Below, in pieces: positions 33,551 through 45,500 of a stretch of 64,000 nucleotides of DNA (the first letter of the stretch is position 1; the number at the start of each line of letters is the position of its first letter). This DNA is from Lumbricus terrestris (Eukaryota > Annelida > Clitellata > Crassiclitellata > Lumbricidae). The stretch is taken from contig OX457037.1 in assembly GCA_949752735.1 (NCBI GenBank), positions 20,849,039 through 20,913,038 of the forward strand, written 5' to 3'. The notes below the pieces were generated by a model. The model ran no database searches and was not told the DNA's origin. It was given only the letters and a program-made list of their open reading frames with translations. A program made the translations under genes and the position numbers.

Positions 33551-34242
33551 GTGTGTCATTGATGTCGATTGATTGCTGATTGTAATGGACTTAAAATAAT
33601 GATCGTAATAGTAAAGCCAAGCGCGGGGCACCAGCTTATTTACGAGCGCTGCGTTGAGTCAGAAGGGTTGTCCTTGAGAGTAGTCCGTGGTGGTCCGGGT
33701 CGAGTTACAATAGGATCAGAGGGGCGGAACAGTTACTAAGGCGGGTGTCATCTGGGCCGGGAATTGGAGGGTGGAGGGTCAGATGAGACAGGGTAAGAGT
33801 TCTTGAAAAGGAGTGTCTTAAGTTTCGAATGAAAAGCCCGAGGTGTGATGGATACATGAGCCTGAGGAAGGTTATAGTGTGTGATTAGTAATAATGGTGG
33901 TGGAGTAATGATGGCGGAGGAGGTTACAAAGTCGGCATGCTTTATTTATCACACTATTTTGCCCTGTTTCTAAGCTTCGGTGATCATGAAGTTTGGAACT
34001 CTGCAGTGCAGAAAGCGTATGTGCTTCTTCTCTGAAAATGTTGAATTCACACCATTCCTATGAGAATTCGGGACACACCAATTTTTCGCGACACACCAAC
34101 GATACAGTAGTTTTAGGCGACACACCGCCGGTCGATTCGCGACACACCAGTGTGTCGTGAAAAACCGGCAGAGAACCTCTTGTTTAAGCGTTGAGTCGCA
34201 CATTTTGCTGAAGAACCCTATTGGCTGTTTGATTTTGATCAG
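33551..34242. other. ABCA intron, no gene recognised
   Basis: Includes a short triple repeat of a CGACACACCA phrase at about 34070-34150. No gene. Confidence 0.5.
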
Positions 34243-34424
34243 GAATTGGCGCACACTGGAGCAACATTTGGTCTTCGGATAATAGAGAGGACGATCTAAC
34301 GATGGGTCTCATTCTCATCATGCTATTCGTCGACACGATCATCTACTCGATGCTTACCTGGTATTTGGATGCTGTTATACCCGGCGATTTCGGAACTGCT
34401 CAACCGTTCTTCTTTCCATTCACG
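34243..34424 (+). CDS. ABCA3-like transporter, exon E (membrane helix and extracellular turn)
   Basis: The acceptor AG is at 34241-34242. The donor is taken as GTTAGC at 34425, because this leaves phase 0 and lets the next exon continue the conserved FPFT-K-YW motif. Encoded text: IGAHWSNIW, acidic DNREDDLTMG, helix LILIMLFVDTIIYSMLTWYL, then AVIPGDFG and QPFFFPFT. Reading on past the donor gives a non-conserved tail, which supports the splice. Confidence 0.88.
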
Positions 34425-35073
34425 GTTAGCCCATTGGTGCTATCTAAGTAAGTAAGAGTCAGACTAAATCTATTTATCGAGTCATCCAGTCATCAGAGAA
34501 CGATGTTCATTACCGGTACCTTTGCAGAATGCGTCCCTTCTTGATCGCCGTTTTTTAATAGTTCTATATAGCTCTTCAGTTTCAATGTCAGATAGCAAGA
34601 GCTAGCATAGGACATAAGTCTAATTATTGTAGTGACGGCTAGCCTATAAATTAGAGTATTGGGCGGATATTAGAGCTTGAGAGTGAGAAAGAAACATTTG
34701 AAGCGCCATGGTGTGAAGTGTGGGCAGAAAAAGAGGAGACAGAGAGCGATAAAGTAAAAGAGAAAGAAAGAAGGAAGAAGAAAAAGGAATTGCAGAGGAT
34801 TGGAAGGATTGGTAGAGCCATGCTTTTTTGATAAAAAGTGGAACCAAACAAATATAATTGCAAATATCTTCACCTTACCCCTTGCCTCTGGCTTGCCAAA
34901 GCGGCGCTATTACGTTCATCTCTCAATTTAACTCATTGGTATACCTACATGCGCATATTCTGTGTTTTGTGACTATGCTTGGGTTGGACATAGGCTACGA
35001 TGCTTGACATGTGATTTTACATGCTGGTTCTAGTTGTTCGAATGGGTAATTTACGAAGCCTGTTTTTCTGCAG

Positions 35074-35220
35074 AAAAAGTACTGGATGGGCAGAAAGGTA
35101 TCTAAAACAGAGCTATCGAACGAAGGTGTCATGTCGCTGGTTCCAGCTAACAAAATGCCATATTTTGAAACTTCATTGCCTGATGACAAAGCTGGGATTC
35201 AGATCAGAGGACTGACTAAG
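35074..35220 (+). CDS. ABCA3-like transporter, exon F (linker to NBD1)
   Basis: A polypyrimidine tract and CAG precede 35074; the exon is 49 codons, phase 0 at both ends. It begins KKYWMGRK, completing the conserved ABCA FPFTKxYW motif, and ends PYFETSLPDDKAGIQIRGL-TK, the linker and first strand of nucleotide-binding domain 1. The donor GTCTGG is weak, but phase and homology both support it. Confidence 0.82.
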
Positions 35221-35524
35221 GTCTGGTCTCCAAATCAAATAATAGGCATCTCTTAAAATCTTAGATATGTTTTAAACGTTGATGTAACTATGAACCGCCC
35301 GCTAAGAAATAACCTGCTGTAATCCTGTGTTCTACGTTAAAAAAGGCTGTCCGACGGTGTCCGTGCAATGATTTGGACTGATAGCAATTCTCACTAGCAG
35401 TGAGCACCTTATTAAAAATTTATGAAGCGATAGATTGTGAAGTTAGGCTACGCATCGAATGTGGAAATTTTGTCATTCGTCATGTGAAAATACTGTAGAA
35501 AGGTCACAATTGGCGATTTTCATC

Positions 35525-36600
35525 TAGGGTTACCATACGTCCGCGGGTTTCTCCGGGCACGTCCTCCTTTTAGGCCCCTGTCCGGGCGGCTTTTCAGAAA
35601 TATGGCTTTTGTCCGGGTTTTTCCCGTCCGTCTACGATCGATCGTCGTACTTACTTTTTTTGTTATATACTAGTCCGTTCAGTGAACTAAACACGCGTTC
35701 TATAGTAATATTTAGCTCACTGGCATGGTTGCCATTGGGCCCATAAAGCCTACATCATATATTAGTAAATGTAAGATGTCTATGATTGGACCGCGGACCT
35801 CGACCTGGGTCCGCGATTGGACTTCCGGTCTCTGAAGCGGTTTTTTGTAAACCAAAAGCATAACTATAACGCGAGTTACGTTATGAACTTATGATAATTG
35901 TAGGTCTAAATAAAATAATAAATTTTTCAATTTAACGAAAACAATTGACATAAAAATGCCGAAACGTAAGTGTTTATTTACAGAAGCACTGATAGCCCAA
36001 TAGAAACGCCGAAGCATTTTAACAGTGTTCGGTGAACTTCATATACCAAAGTAACCAAATTTTTCGTAACACTGGGTTCGAACGCGACGAATATGTCACT
36101 GTTTTGTTTCTGTGTACAATCAGTGACAGTAATGTAGCCTATAACGTGCACTGAACTAGAGTAGGCCTACTGAACACTCACTCAATGCATTCGCTAAAGA
36201 AGAAGACTCAATGAAGTTCACTACCTCCAGGCTCCAGCAGCTCCACAAGCTCGATATTGTTCTGCTGTCTGCAGTAAGATTTCTAGATCGCTTTTTAGAT
36301 GATTTAATACGATACAATACAAAACAATATAGGCCTACAATTGCGAATTGATTCAATTGTTCATTTGAAGCTTAAACTGCCTGTGGTTAGTGTAAGAAAT
36401 ATTATACCTTCTTTAAAATGCATACTTCATTTTTTTAAATTGAAACCATGTACAATAAGAAAAAAATTGTGTAGTTTAACGTTACTTTCATTTGTACAAC
36501 ACTTAACATAGCACTAGGAGGCCTGGGTCGGCTACGAGATGGTAACCGGATCAAAATTTTGTGTGTCCTCTTTTTCATCTGAGCACTTATGGTGACCCTA
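35525..36600. mobile_element. hAT-type MITE (TAGGGTNACCATA ends)
   Basis: The ends are TAGGGTTACCATACGTCC and the complement of TAGGGTCACCATA, flanked by TTTTCATC (35517-35524) and TTTCCATC (36601-36608), an 8-bp duplication with one mismatch. GTCCGGG(C/T) phrases occur near the left end. No ORF. It lies in the intron between exons F and G. Confidence 0.8.
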
Positions 36601-36608
36601 TTTCCATC

Positions 36609-37650
36609 ACAACACTTGGAACCAAACGACTGGATTGATTCTCCAAAATATGACAGATCAATGAGATCATACTTGTCATTTTTTTTATTTCTGTCGGTTG
36701 ATCGATTCGCAATGAGAAACCGATGGTTGGTGGTTGGTGTTATTTAGTGTGATTAGTAACGTTGAGCTCGCAATAAATAATAATAAATTACTGAAGCCAT
36801 TGGTGCAATAACCAGGTAAATTAAATTTCATAGTTTTCGGCAAATCGAATTTGAATGTTTTTCGCTCTTCAGAAGCGTGCCGTTTTGTCCAGGAATTAGA
36901 TAACGAGAAAATTTAAAAAGTAGAAGGTGCATCTAATCAAAATTTACACCATAGATGCGCCTCTATGTCAGGAACATTTTAAGCTAACTCTCACGATTTT
37001 CAGGTAAGTCGACTTATAGGCCTACCTGGTTTTTGCACCAATGTCCTCCATTGCAAACACCAATAGGAGATTATTCTGAAGCACGATTACAATGACTGAA
37101 CAATTTGAACTGCAAACCGAGGAAATTTTCGAGCACCTTCTGTAAATTAAAATTTTATAAAGGTGCATGGCCTAACGCTCATTTGACTTAAATGTCCACT
37201 AGAAAAAGATTCTCAAATTAGATAATCACATGACAGCATCATCGTCGATGAAGCCCTTTGGCATCATTGCGGTTGTATTGCAATTGGGCCTACATGCATT
37301 TGACTAATAATTATTATTTATTATTATTGCAAAAAAGCATTTTAACACGCGCAAAGTAACAAATAAATGCGAATCTAAATGGGTTTAGTGCCATTAAGAA
37401 CTTTGATTTAAACACCACTATTTAACCTAATACAGTGATATTAGTTTGACCAATTCGAGTGCATGTGGTGTTTAACTCCGCCACTGGTCGCACTCTGCCA
37501 GTGCCAGTCCCAAGCCTGGATAAAGGAGGAGGGCATCGCTAATGGTCTTTGTTACCACACACTGAGGTTAAACTTCAAATACACACACACGCATGTGATG
37601 TAGACTATTGAACAAATTAATTGTCCATTCTAATTAATTCTTTCCTGTAG
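36609..37650. other. ABCA intron; dispersed repeat at its right end
   Basis: No gene. The segment at about 37487-37575 (GCACTCTGCCAGTGCCAGTC through TCTTTGTTACCACACA) is an inverted copy of 59060-59140. Confidence 0.5.
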
Positions 37651-37774
37651 AACTTCGGTTCCAAGTCGAAGCCAGTTGTTAACGACCTTAATATCGATTT
37701 CAATGAAGGCAATATAACCTGTCTACTGGGACACAGCGGAGCTGGAAAAACAACAACCCTATTCATGCTAACAG
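37651..37774 (+). CDS. ABCA3-like transporter, exon G (NBD1 Walker A)
   Basis: The acceptor TTTCCTGTAG ends at 37650 and the donor GT (GTAGGC) is at 37775. It enters in phase 0 and leaves in phase 1. Encoded text is [17 protein letters not shown], then [16 protein letters not shown] with the complete Walker A P-loop that binds ATP phosphates, and LFMLTG. Later NBD1 exons (Q-loop, LSGG, Walker B) were searched for by eye to the window end and not found, so the following intron probably exceeds 26 kb. Confidence 0.92.
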
Positions 37775-39085
37775 GTAGGCCGAGCTCTTATAACAAAATA
37801 ATGACACATTTGTCTTTCATATCGGCGTCTTCTTTGTTCTTCTCTTTCCATTTTCGGAATCTTTTTTCGGTCTTATTCTCCGTGAAGCTATTCCACTTTT
37901 TTATTTTCTTGTTCCTGTTCAATTCTTTTTCACGCTTTGTCTGTCTTCTCCCTTCTCTTTTGTTTCTTTTCTAAGTTTATATTCTTTTCTTATTCTTCTT
38001 CTGCTCTTTCATTTTGATATATAAGGTCACCACCCCTGCACAACAGGGCACTTGTGTCAGTCTCAAGACTTGGTCGAAGATGAGGGTATCGGCAATAATC
38101 TTTGTAATCAAGAAATATCCTTAAACTGTTAGGGTAAAAAAAACAAAGGTGAACACTGCCCATATGTGAGCATCTGTGAATATTTCACAAACTCATCATA
38201 TACGATGGCGCTACTGTGCGAACATCCATAGTAGTAGGCCTAATCATTAGCTGGTTGATGACAATTATTTGCGAGGCTCCATTGCAAAGATAATCGCCTC
38301 ATCTACAACACTGTGACATTTATGCAGTATAGATCTATGAAAAAGTTAATTAATAGTTCGCTTCAAATGTATATACATTATACAAGTTTCTCTGTTAGCA
38401 TATACGAAAACGTTTAAATATATCTGGTGGCACTCTTTTCGCAAGACGTAGATTGCTTAAAACAAAATAATGCAAATTCAGCTTATTTTCCCTTCTTCGT
38501 AAATGATTGATAGCTTAGTCGTGTAGTTGGCCATGGTATAGCTACTGGTATTGATAGAATCTGTTTAATGTCCACTTGACCCTGCAGCAGGGGCGGTTCC
38601 AGGGGTCAATCCGGCCATGGCCCCATTTCAAATCTCCAAGGGACGTGCCCCCCCCATCAACGGGTGCCCTTAAGATTTCTTGCAGGGGGTCAGTCATGCC
38701 GAGGAGAATTTATAATATTATTTCTCCTTCGGACCGCTCTTAGTTATATATTATAAAAATGTTATATATTATATAAATGTCATTAAAATCTAAGCATATC
38801 ACACAGTTACATTGTCTTAATATACAACGAAATGAAACGACCTTTCAACAGTATCCGACTATGATTTAAGGCATACAATGTATGTTTTTCGTGTATATAT
38901 TCATAGTAAAATGTTAAAATATTAACACTAACAACACTTACAACTAGTTCTAAACAAATAACTATTGATCAGGGGCGGAACCAGGGGCCAATCCGGTCAT
39001 GGCCCCCATTTGAATTTTTAACAGAACTTGGCCCCCTTATTACTCAATGTGTCGTATGAAAGAAGGTTTTTGCACCACATCTTCA
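37775..39085. other. ABCA intron with fragments of a CAGGGGCGG repeat
   Basis: Two fragments start CAGGGGCGGTTCCAGGGGTC (38588) and CAGGGGCGGAACCAGGGGCC (38972) and continue CAATCCGG(C/T)CATGGCCCC. They look like ends of a hAT-type repeat; an inverse relative is at about 60105-60200. No gene. Confidence 0.5.
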
Positions 39086-39087
39086 TA

Positions 39088-40476
39088 CAGGGTGGCTCAA
39101 TAAAAAATGTCCCACCGGATAAAATGCAATATCTTCGCAACCGATAGAAATTTTTCTGCGAAAATTTCCCACTTTGTAGGGGAATGAATTTGCAACAACC
39201 CCTGAAAGTTTCACTTAAAATATTTTATGTTTGCGAAAGTTACAGCTGTTTAAACTTTCAATTCCATTTTTTCAAATATCCGCGGAAAAATTAACGTAAT
39301 TTGTAGATTTCCTTGTCAAATAATATCACTTTTCACTACGACCTCTGAATTCCGTTTACAGTTCATTGTAAAGTATGATGGGAGTGTCCACTACCTGTTT
39401 TAATACGAGCTCGAATACTTATTGTGAAGTTCAGTGTGGGCTTGTGTATTGAGTCCTGCGGACGACTAGTCCCACGTTACCAGTAAGACTTCCTTCAGCT
39501 AACCAATGTTCTCCAACTTGATATGAAATGTCTTGCAGCATTCTAGCATAGCTCCCCAGACGTGATAATCAAGAGGATTAAGGTCTGGCGAGTGTTGGTC
39601 ATTCGTCTTTGCCAATGAATTTACTGCAGTTGATGACAATAAGGTAGCGTCATCATAATTATCCTTGCCGTGCGAGCAAGCAGGCGCACAGTCCGGCTGG
39701 AAAATAAAAACCATAATTTTTTAGAACACACCTGTAGTCTTCAATGAGTCTGGGTATAAGAGAGTTCAACGATAAGTTTGACATTTGGCCTACTGAATAT
39801 GATGAGGTGCAGTCTTTCCTTGCAGCCATAACACAAGATAGCAGATCTGATGCCGAAACCACGACCTGCTTTGCAAACTTGACTCTTTCGACTACCAAGC
39901 GAATTTCGTACACATCACGCTCTTTTCCGTCATACTAAACGACCACTTCCTGCTTCTCTTCCGACATTTTGCTTCCATTATATAAACACGTTTGCAGATA
40001 TCACTGGGCATTTTGCGATGATCACGCGATGTCCTGCAGTCTCTGTTCACGCAACGTCGAGTTCCCATTTTATCATCGGCAGAAACTTTACTCATCACGT
40101 TCAGTAACGATTTCACAAATAGAGACCTTAATATATAAAATCTCGTCAAATATTAACAGCTTGCCTCATAAACAGCTTCTTTACAGCTCTTATTGAGGTC
40201 GTATGGCATCAAACTCTTTTTATGTGCTGTAATTTGCCCAAAAAAATTAAAGAAATCACATGTATTGAAACATCATTCTGCGGAAATTTGAAAAAATGGA
40301 AAAACGTTTTTACACAGCTGTAACTTCTGAAATAATGAAAATTCATCATTGAGATTTTCAGGGATCGTTGCCAAATCTTTCCTCTATAAATTCTGCTATT
40401 TTCATAAAATAATCGCGATTGGTTGCGGAAAAATTGCATTTTTGCTGGTTGGACATTTTTTTATTGAGCCACCCTG
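39088..40476 (-). mobile_element. Mariner pseudo-element (CAGGGTGGCTC ends)
   Basis: The ends are CAGGGTGGCTCAATAAAAAA at 39088 and its complement ending at 40476, flanked by TA. Length 1389 bp is normal for mariner. Confidence 0.85.
39499..40149 (-). pseudogene. Mariner transposase (decayed)
   Basis: Minus-strand frames give an N-terminal part (from 40149) in several frames, then FIFQPDCAPACSH, which matches the FQxDGAPxH block of the second catalytic Asp, and SPDLNPLDYHVWGAML with the third acidic position as Asp. Frameshifts separate these blocks. DDxD spacing suits a mariner-family enzyme that cuts at TA. Confidence 0.75.
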
Positions 40477-40866
40477 TATAGTTCTTTAGTAATTAAGGCT
40501 TTGAATTCGTATCCTTCTGATGCTCTTCCAACAGTACAGCAGGGGCGGATACAGAAATTTTCGAGAGGATGGGCCAAAATGTTTTGGGCTTGGGTCGGAA
40601 AATTTTTCGCTGATCTTTGGCTGAAATTTTATTTTATTCGTTTGGCCGAAACCAGAGTTTAATTTACTCCCCTCCTCTGGGGGGGATTTATGCCCCTCCC
40701 CACCAGAAACTTTTTGAATTTTCACATTGCAATGGTAGCATTTTAGGGTGTCATATTAACAAAATAGCTGTACTTATCAGTGCTTATAAGAGTGCCATAA
40801 GGTCTCAATAAATATAGACTATACTTTAAAAACAGGCTTTTAAAAAAGTTTCCTCACTGCAACATG
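40477..40866. other. Short interval with dispersed repeat next to the Polinton
   Basis: It holds another CAGGGGCGGATACAGAAATT start at 40540 and the GCAATGGTAGCATTTTAGGG phrase near 40730. Bases 40861-40866 are AACATG, the left target duplication of the Polinton. Confidence 0.6.
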
Positions 40867-41371
40867 AGTAGTAGGGTGACTGCCGGTTCTGGCGCAGCAA
40901 TTAAAAACCCATTAAAAAGCCATTAGTCACGCTCCAACGACGTCATCGGCCACGCCCCCTATTCATTGAAAGGTCATTAGCTACTGGCTCAGTAATTAAA
41001 AAGCCATTAAGAAAGCAATTAGCTACTGGCGCAGCAATTTAGAAGAGGTGATTAAGATCTCGCTAATGATATGCCCTCGGGTGATGGCTTTATGACCAGG
41101 TGATTAAGATCTCGTTAATGACGCAGGTGTTACACCCTCGACTAGGTGATTACGCGCGATGGAGTGCGATAACAATCTCTAGGGCGCCGCAGCCCAGACG
41201 ATATAACTACTGAATGACCAGGCACCTGGCGCCGATATGTCTGATCAGGTATCGTATGCAAAAAGTAGTTCCGGCAGTGACGTGTACAAAGAGAAAGTAG
41301 TCCGTCATCTGGCCGTTAGCGTGTAGGCACACAAGCTAACCGTGAGTACTTCGGTGTATTCCTACGCGTTT
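40867..41371 (+). repeat. Polinton-2 left terminal inverted repeat
   Basis: The outer 375 bp match the complement of about 53710-54086 at roughly 98%. The inner part (41240-41371, including AGTAGTTCCGGCAGTGACGT and the GTGTAGGCACACAAGC phrase) matches the complement of 49800-49920. The element contains internal direct phrases such as AGGTGATTAAGATCTCG and GCGCAGCAATT. Confidence 0.92.
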
Positions 41372-41859
41372 AGTGTAATAAAACTTTTCCGGAATTAAAA
41401 GACGTCAAGCCATGCTACATGAACCTAGATCATGCGAATCAACTGGGATACTTAAGCTGTAGGATATGTAATCCATTCGGACTTTGGCAATTTGCGAATT
41501 AAAGAAACATTCACCGAATATTTTGTTTGTGATTTAATAAACATGTGTGAAGTGAATATTCTTGTTTTATAAACTCTTAGTATGTTTCACCAATTGTAGG
41601 CCTATCTCCATTATCATACTCCATTTCCATTCTCTCTGACCTGAAAATTTTAAGCGCTAAATCCTACAGTACTCGATACAATTCTACCCAACTCCTATGT
41701 GAGTAAAAGAACACACGAGTTGATTTTTTTTTTCAGTCACAAACAACCAATATTAATGCAAAATAGTTAATGTTAAAATAAATATAACTACGTTCGAATG
41801 TTCCAAGTCGAAATTTCGAAAATGTCTTTCCATTCAAACGAATATCCCCAGCCAACGTA

Positions 41860-42450
41860 GACTATACAATGTCTTTGTCGTCAAACGAACAAGCAAAGTT
41901 AAGCAACATTTAAAATTGTATTTCTACAGTTCTATACAATGTCTTTTCCATCCAACGAACATGTGAAGTTAATCATTGTCTTTCTACAAATCTTTACAAT
42001 GTCTTTTCCATCCAACGAACAAGCAAAGTTAAGCAACATTTAAAATTGTATTTCTACAATTCTATACAATGTCTTTTCCATCCAACGAACATGTGAAGTT
42101 AAACATTGTCTTTCTACAATTCTTTACAATGTCTTTTCCATCCAACGAACAAGCAAAGTTAAGCAACATTTAAAATTGTATTTCTACAATTCTATACAAT
42201 GTCTTTTCCATCCAACGAACATGCGAAGTTAAGCAACATTTAAAATTGTCTTTCTACAAATCTGTACAATGTCTTTTCCATCCAACGAACATGCAGAGTT
42301 AAGCAACATTTAAAATTGTCTTTCTACAAATCTGTACAGTGTCTTTTCCATCCAACGAACATGTGAAGTTAAGCTGCATTTCAAATTGTCTTTCTACAAA
42401 TCTATACAATGTCTTTGACATCAAGCGAACATACAAAGTTAAGCAACATT
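41860..42450. repeat. Tandem repeat downstream of PolB
   Basis: About nine copies of ACAATGTCTTTTCCATCCAA with CGAACATGTGAAGTTAA and CATTTAAAATTGT(A/C)TTTC follow each other in units of 60-75 bp, with a longer alternating period of about 130 bp. Confidence 0.9.
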
Positions 42451-42514
42451 GATAGACATCATATTATACACTATTTACAATTTGAATTTACAGCGAGTTT
42501 ATGGATCAGAAGGA

Positions 42515-45500
42515 CTAGCATTTAAGCGACACATGGCCGTAGGCAAGCGAAACGCTATCATTTAACAGATATTTCTTGTCGTCGTACGGCGAAAGAGCAG
42601 ATTTTGAAATTTCGGCGGTGTGTAATTGATGTTTGGCACTTCGAATCGTGTAAAATTTCGCGGTGGTCGACGTTTCGTCGAACAGACAGTTTGCATAATC
42701 TTGGTGACGTATGTATTTGGACACGCACGACTTTTTCACACCTTTGGCCGTTTTCTTTTCGTAATCCTTGGGAAGCAAAAGGCTGTACATTTTTGATCGT
42801 AAACCCACAAATTCCAAAGGTGGTTGCCCATTCGACTCATCTTTGAACTTGCCGATCACTTTCGCATTAGCTTTGCTATGCAGAAAGTGATCGGCGGGGT
42901 AGTCGGATGTGTCGTATTCGGTCATATGATGACGCATGTCCAAATACACATCGTCGGTCCGAATATGGTAACACAAACTGTCTGTATCGGTGAATAATAA
43001 CTTCGCTCTTTCACCGTACAACTTCTGCATATGTTCGTAGTGAAACCGATACATATGCAGCTTGGAGATATCCAAAATACTCATGCCGACGTATATTGGC
43101 TTATCCAGCATCACATCAGATTTGATCATTTGGATGGCAGTGAGGTCTTCATTTATGATGCTGAATGACTTGAACGTCGGCCGAGCTATGTAACGTTTCG
43201 CTTGCCTCTCGTTCGTTACAAGTCTCACATCCAGATGCTTTCGGTTATTCTGCATGGTCTTCCCATACACCGAATTGTTCATCAACTTGAACAGATCTTT
43301 CTCGAACGAGTTAGCGGCCATCTGCCGCTTAGCGGTGTTAAAATCAATATAGGGTTTCAACCATCGAGATTGGTCAAACTCTAGGATTCTGTGAATTTTG
43401 GTAAGCCTAAGACCCATTGCCACGTAGAACTGCAAGTTTCTGTAATGTAGGACGTAATTTACCTTGGAATTTAAATTTGGTATCAATTTCTGAATTTTAT
43501 TGTTATTGAATTTGATTCCCATTTTGCCGGCCAATTCATTTGCATATGGGGAAAGTATGTCCTTCGTTATCGCCATCTTTTCAGGAGCTAGCGGATAATC
43601 GTTATGTGGATTGTGCAGATGAGGTGGATATTCCATATCCACCTCGAGAATGTACCCCTTCAAATCGTCTTCATGTTTAGAACTCACATCGAAATTCTCG
43701 ATTTCTTCGGGGTTCAGGAATCGGAATTTGCCTGTCGGTAATGGTTCGCTCATAGCGAAACCATAAAGGTTGTTGCAGTCCAAGTACATTATGTAGCTTG
43801 TTTCTGCTGTGGCATCATATCCTTGAGCGAGATATGGGTTGTTGGCTTTGGCGTATCGATTTGTTATCATGCTCACCCCACCTCGCATTCCCTTCTCGAC
43901 GAAAAGGAACTGATCAGGATCGACGATCAATTCCAGCGAGACATCGGTCATCTTGAGGCATGCGTCGAAACTCAGACCTGGACTTGAAAAATAATGTAGC
44001 GGATCCAGCCGATAGAAATTCGAAGACATCTTACGAAATTCTTCGAACACATCGGCTAGAAGCACTACATCAGTCTTCAAGTACAGATCGTGATAGTCTT
44101 TCATCGAACGCATGCCAAATTTTGACCAGATGTCTCGAGCGTGTGAATAATCGTCATCACTGATATGTTCATCCGCCAAACGACTGAAGAACTTGTCCTG
44201 CGGGGGCAAGCATGTCTCGTACATTCTTTCCGCACAATCCATGTATTCATATGGGTACACTCCTTTCCGAAGCAACGACTTGAATTGATCATCGTTCGGA
44301 TGGAGCCTACGCATATGAACGAATTTGGAATTTCCGTCTTTTGTTAAATTTTTCACCAAGGTGTCTAGACTACAGTTGAGAAATTGGAGGGAATCCACGA
44401 AACGTAGGCCATCAATTTCAAACGCTAGATATTTCTCCATGTTGTTGGCGATAACGAAGACATCTTTCGAAGCGAAAAATCGGGACAGATGCTTGAGGAT
44501 TATATGTGAATCATACCCCTTTAGGTTGTGAAATACAACAGGAATGAGATAGTTGTATTCGTTCTCCCCAACTTTCGACCTCTTGTATTTGTACTGTAGG
44601 TTACAGTTGTTGCAAAGCGCGGAAATGAATTGACCGGTTACGTGGCAATGGTGTCTTACTTTGCTTTCTTTAGTAAGATTGGTGTCGCATGATGGGCAAT
44701 TGGTACAATTTGCAAAGGCGGTCAATTGTAAGTCCGAAAGCGGTGTCATGGGTTCGTTCTTAGCCAGAATTTTGTTGATTCGCACTTGCTCCGATTTTAA
44801 ATGTACAAAGAACGCATCGACGACATTGTCGCCACTGTACACGTATGGTCGCTCGTTATTATATCCGTCGATGGACGAGACCGTCAAGCAGCAAAATCCG
44901 CTTGGGGTGTGGGTGTCGCAAAATTTCGTCGAGTTGCCAGCGTCAATATCGGTTTTGCAAAGGAAGGCCTCGAAATCTGCGTATATTGCGAATGGAATGG
45001 GCATTTGGTTTTGAATGTTTGAAAATTTCAAAATGTTGTTTTCTGGAGAAGGGTAACGAACTTTTTGAACGCCGTGAATGTTACATTCGGAAATGTGGTT
45101 CCGCAACCCAGCTTCGGTCGTGAAGCTGTGTAGACAGAAAGGGCAAGGGAAGTTTTTGTGATCATGAGAATTTCGGTTGGATAAAAGGCGAGACAGATTT
45201 CGGATTAATATATAGTGTCGCCTTTCGTCCTCACTCAACAACAGTAAGTTTACTGTGTGTTTTCGATCTCGGTGTTCTGACGCGAATAATGGAACGAAAG
45301 TATGATCTTCATTCGAACTGATGCAGATAACATTGATCGCATAATCGGGATTCTTGGTTTCGAATATGGGTATTTGACCAATCTCGATGGGAAATGCCAG
45401 TCCTTCAGTGATTAATTCTTGTATGTGTGAAGTGTATTTTGAGACACGCTGAGCGTCCTTTTTCGCTGGATGGACGTGAGCGAGAATGCTATATACAAAA

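Noticed and set aside
33970..34254. Minus-strand frame overlapping ABCA exon E
   Set aside because: It overlaps a well-supported plus-strand exon acceptor and has no recognisable domain.
34425..34447. A frameshift in ABCA exon E, because an HWC-like motif seemed to lie in another frame
   Set aside because: The next exon supplies the conserved YW motif in phase when the donor at 34425 is used, so no frameshift is needed.
41860..42450. A CRISPR-like array
   Set aside because: Units are contiguous tandem repeats without unique spacers, in an animal genome.
42604..45123. Plus-strand frames opposite PolB
   Set aside because: Antisense shadows; the minus-strand frame has all polymerase motifs.
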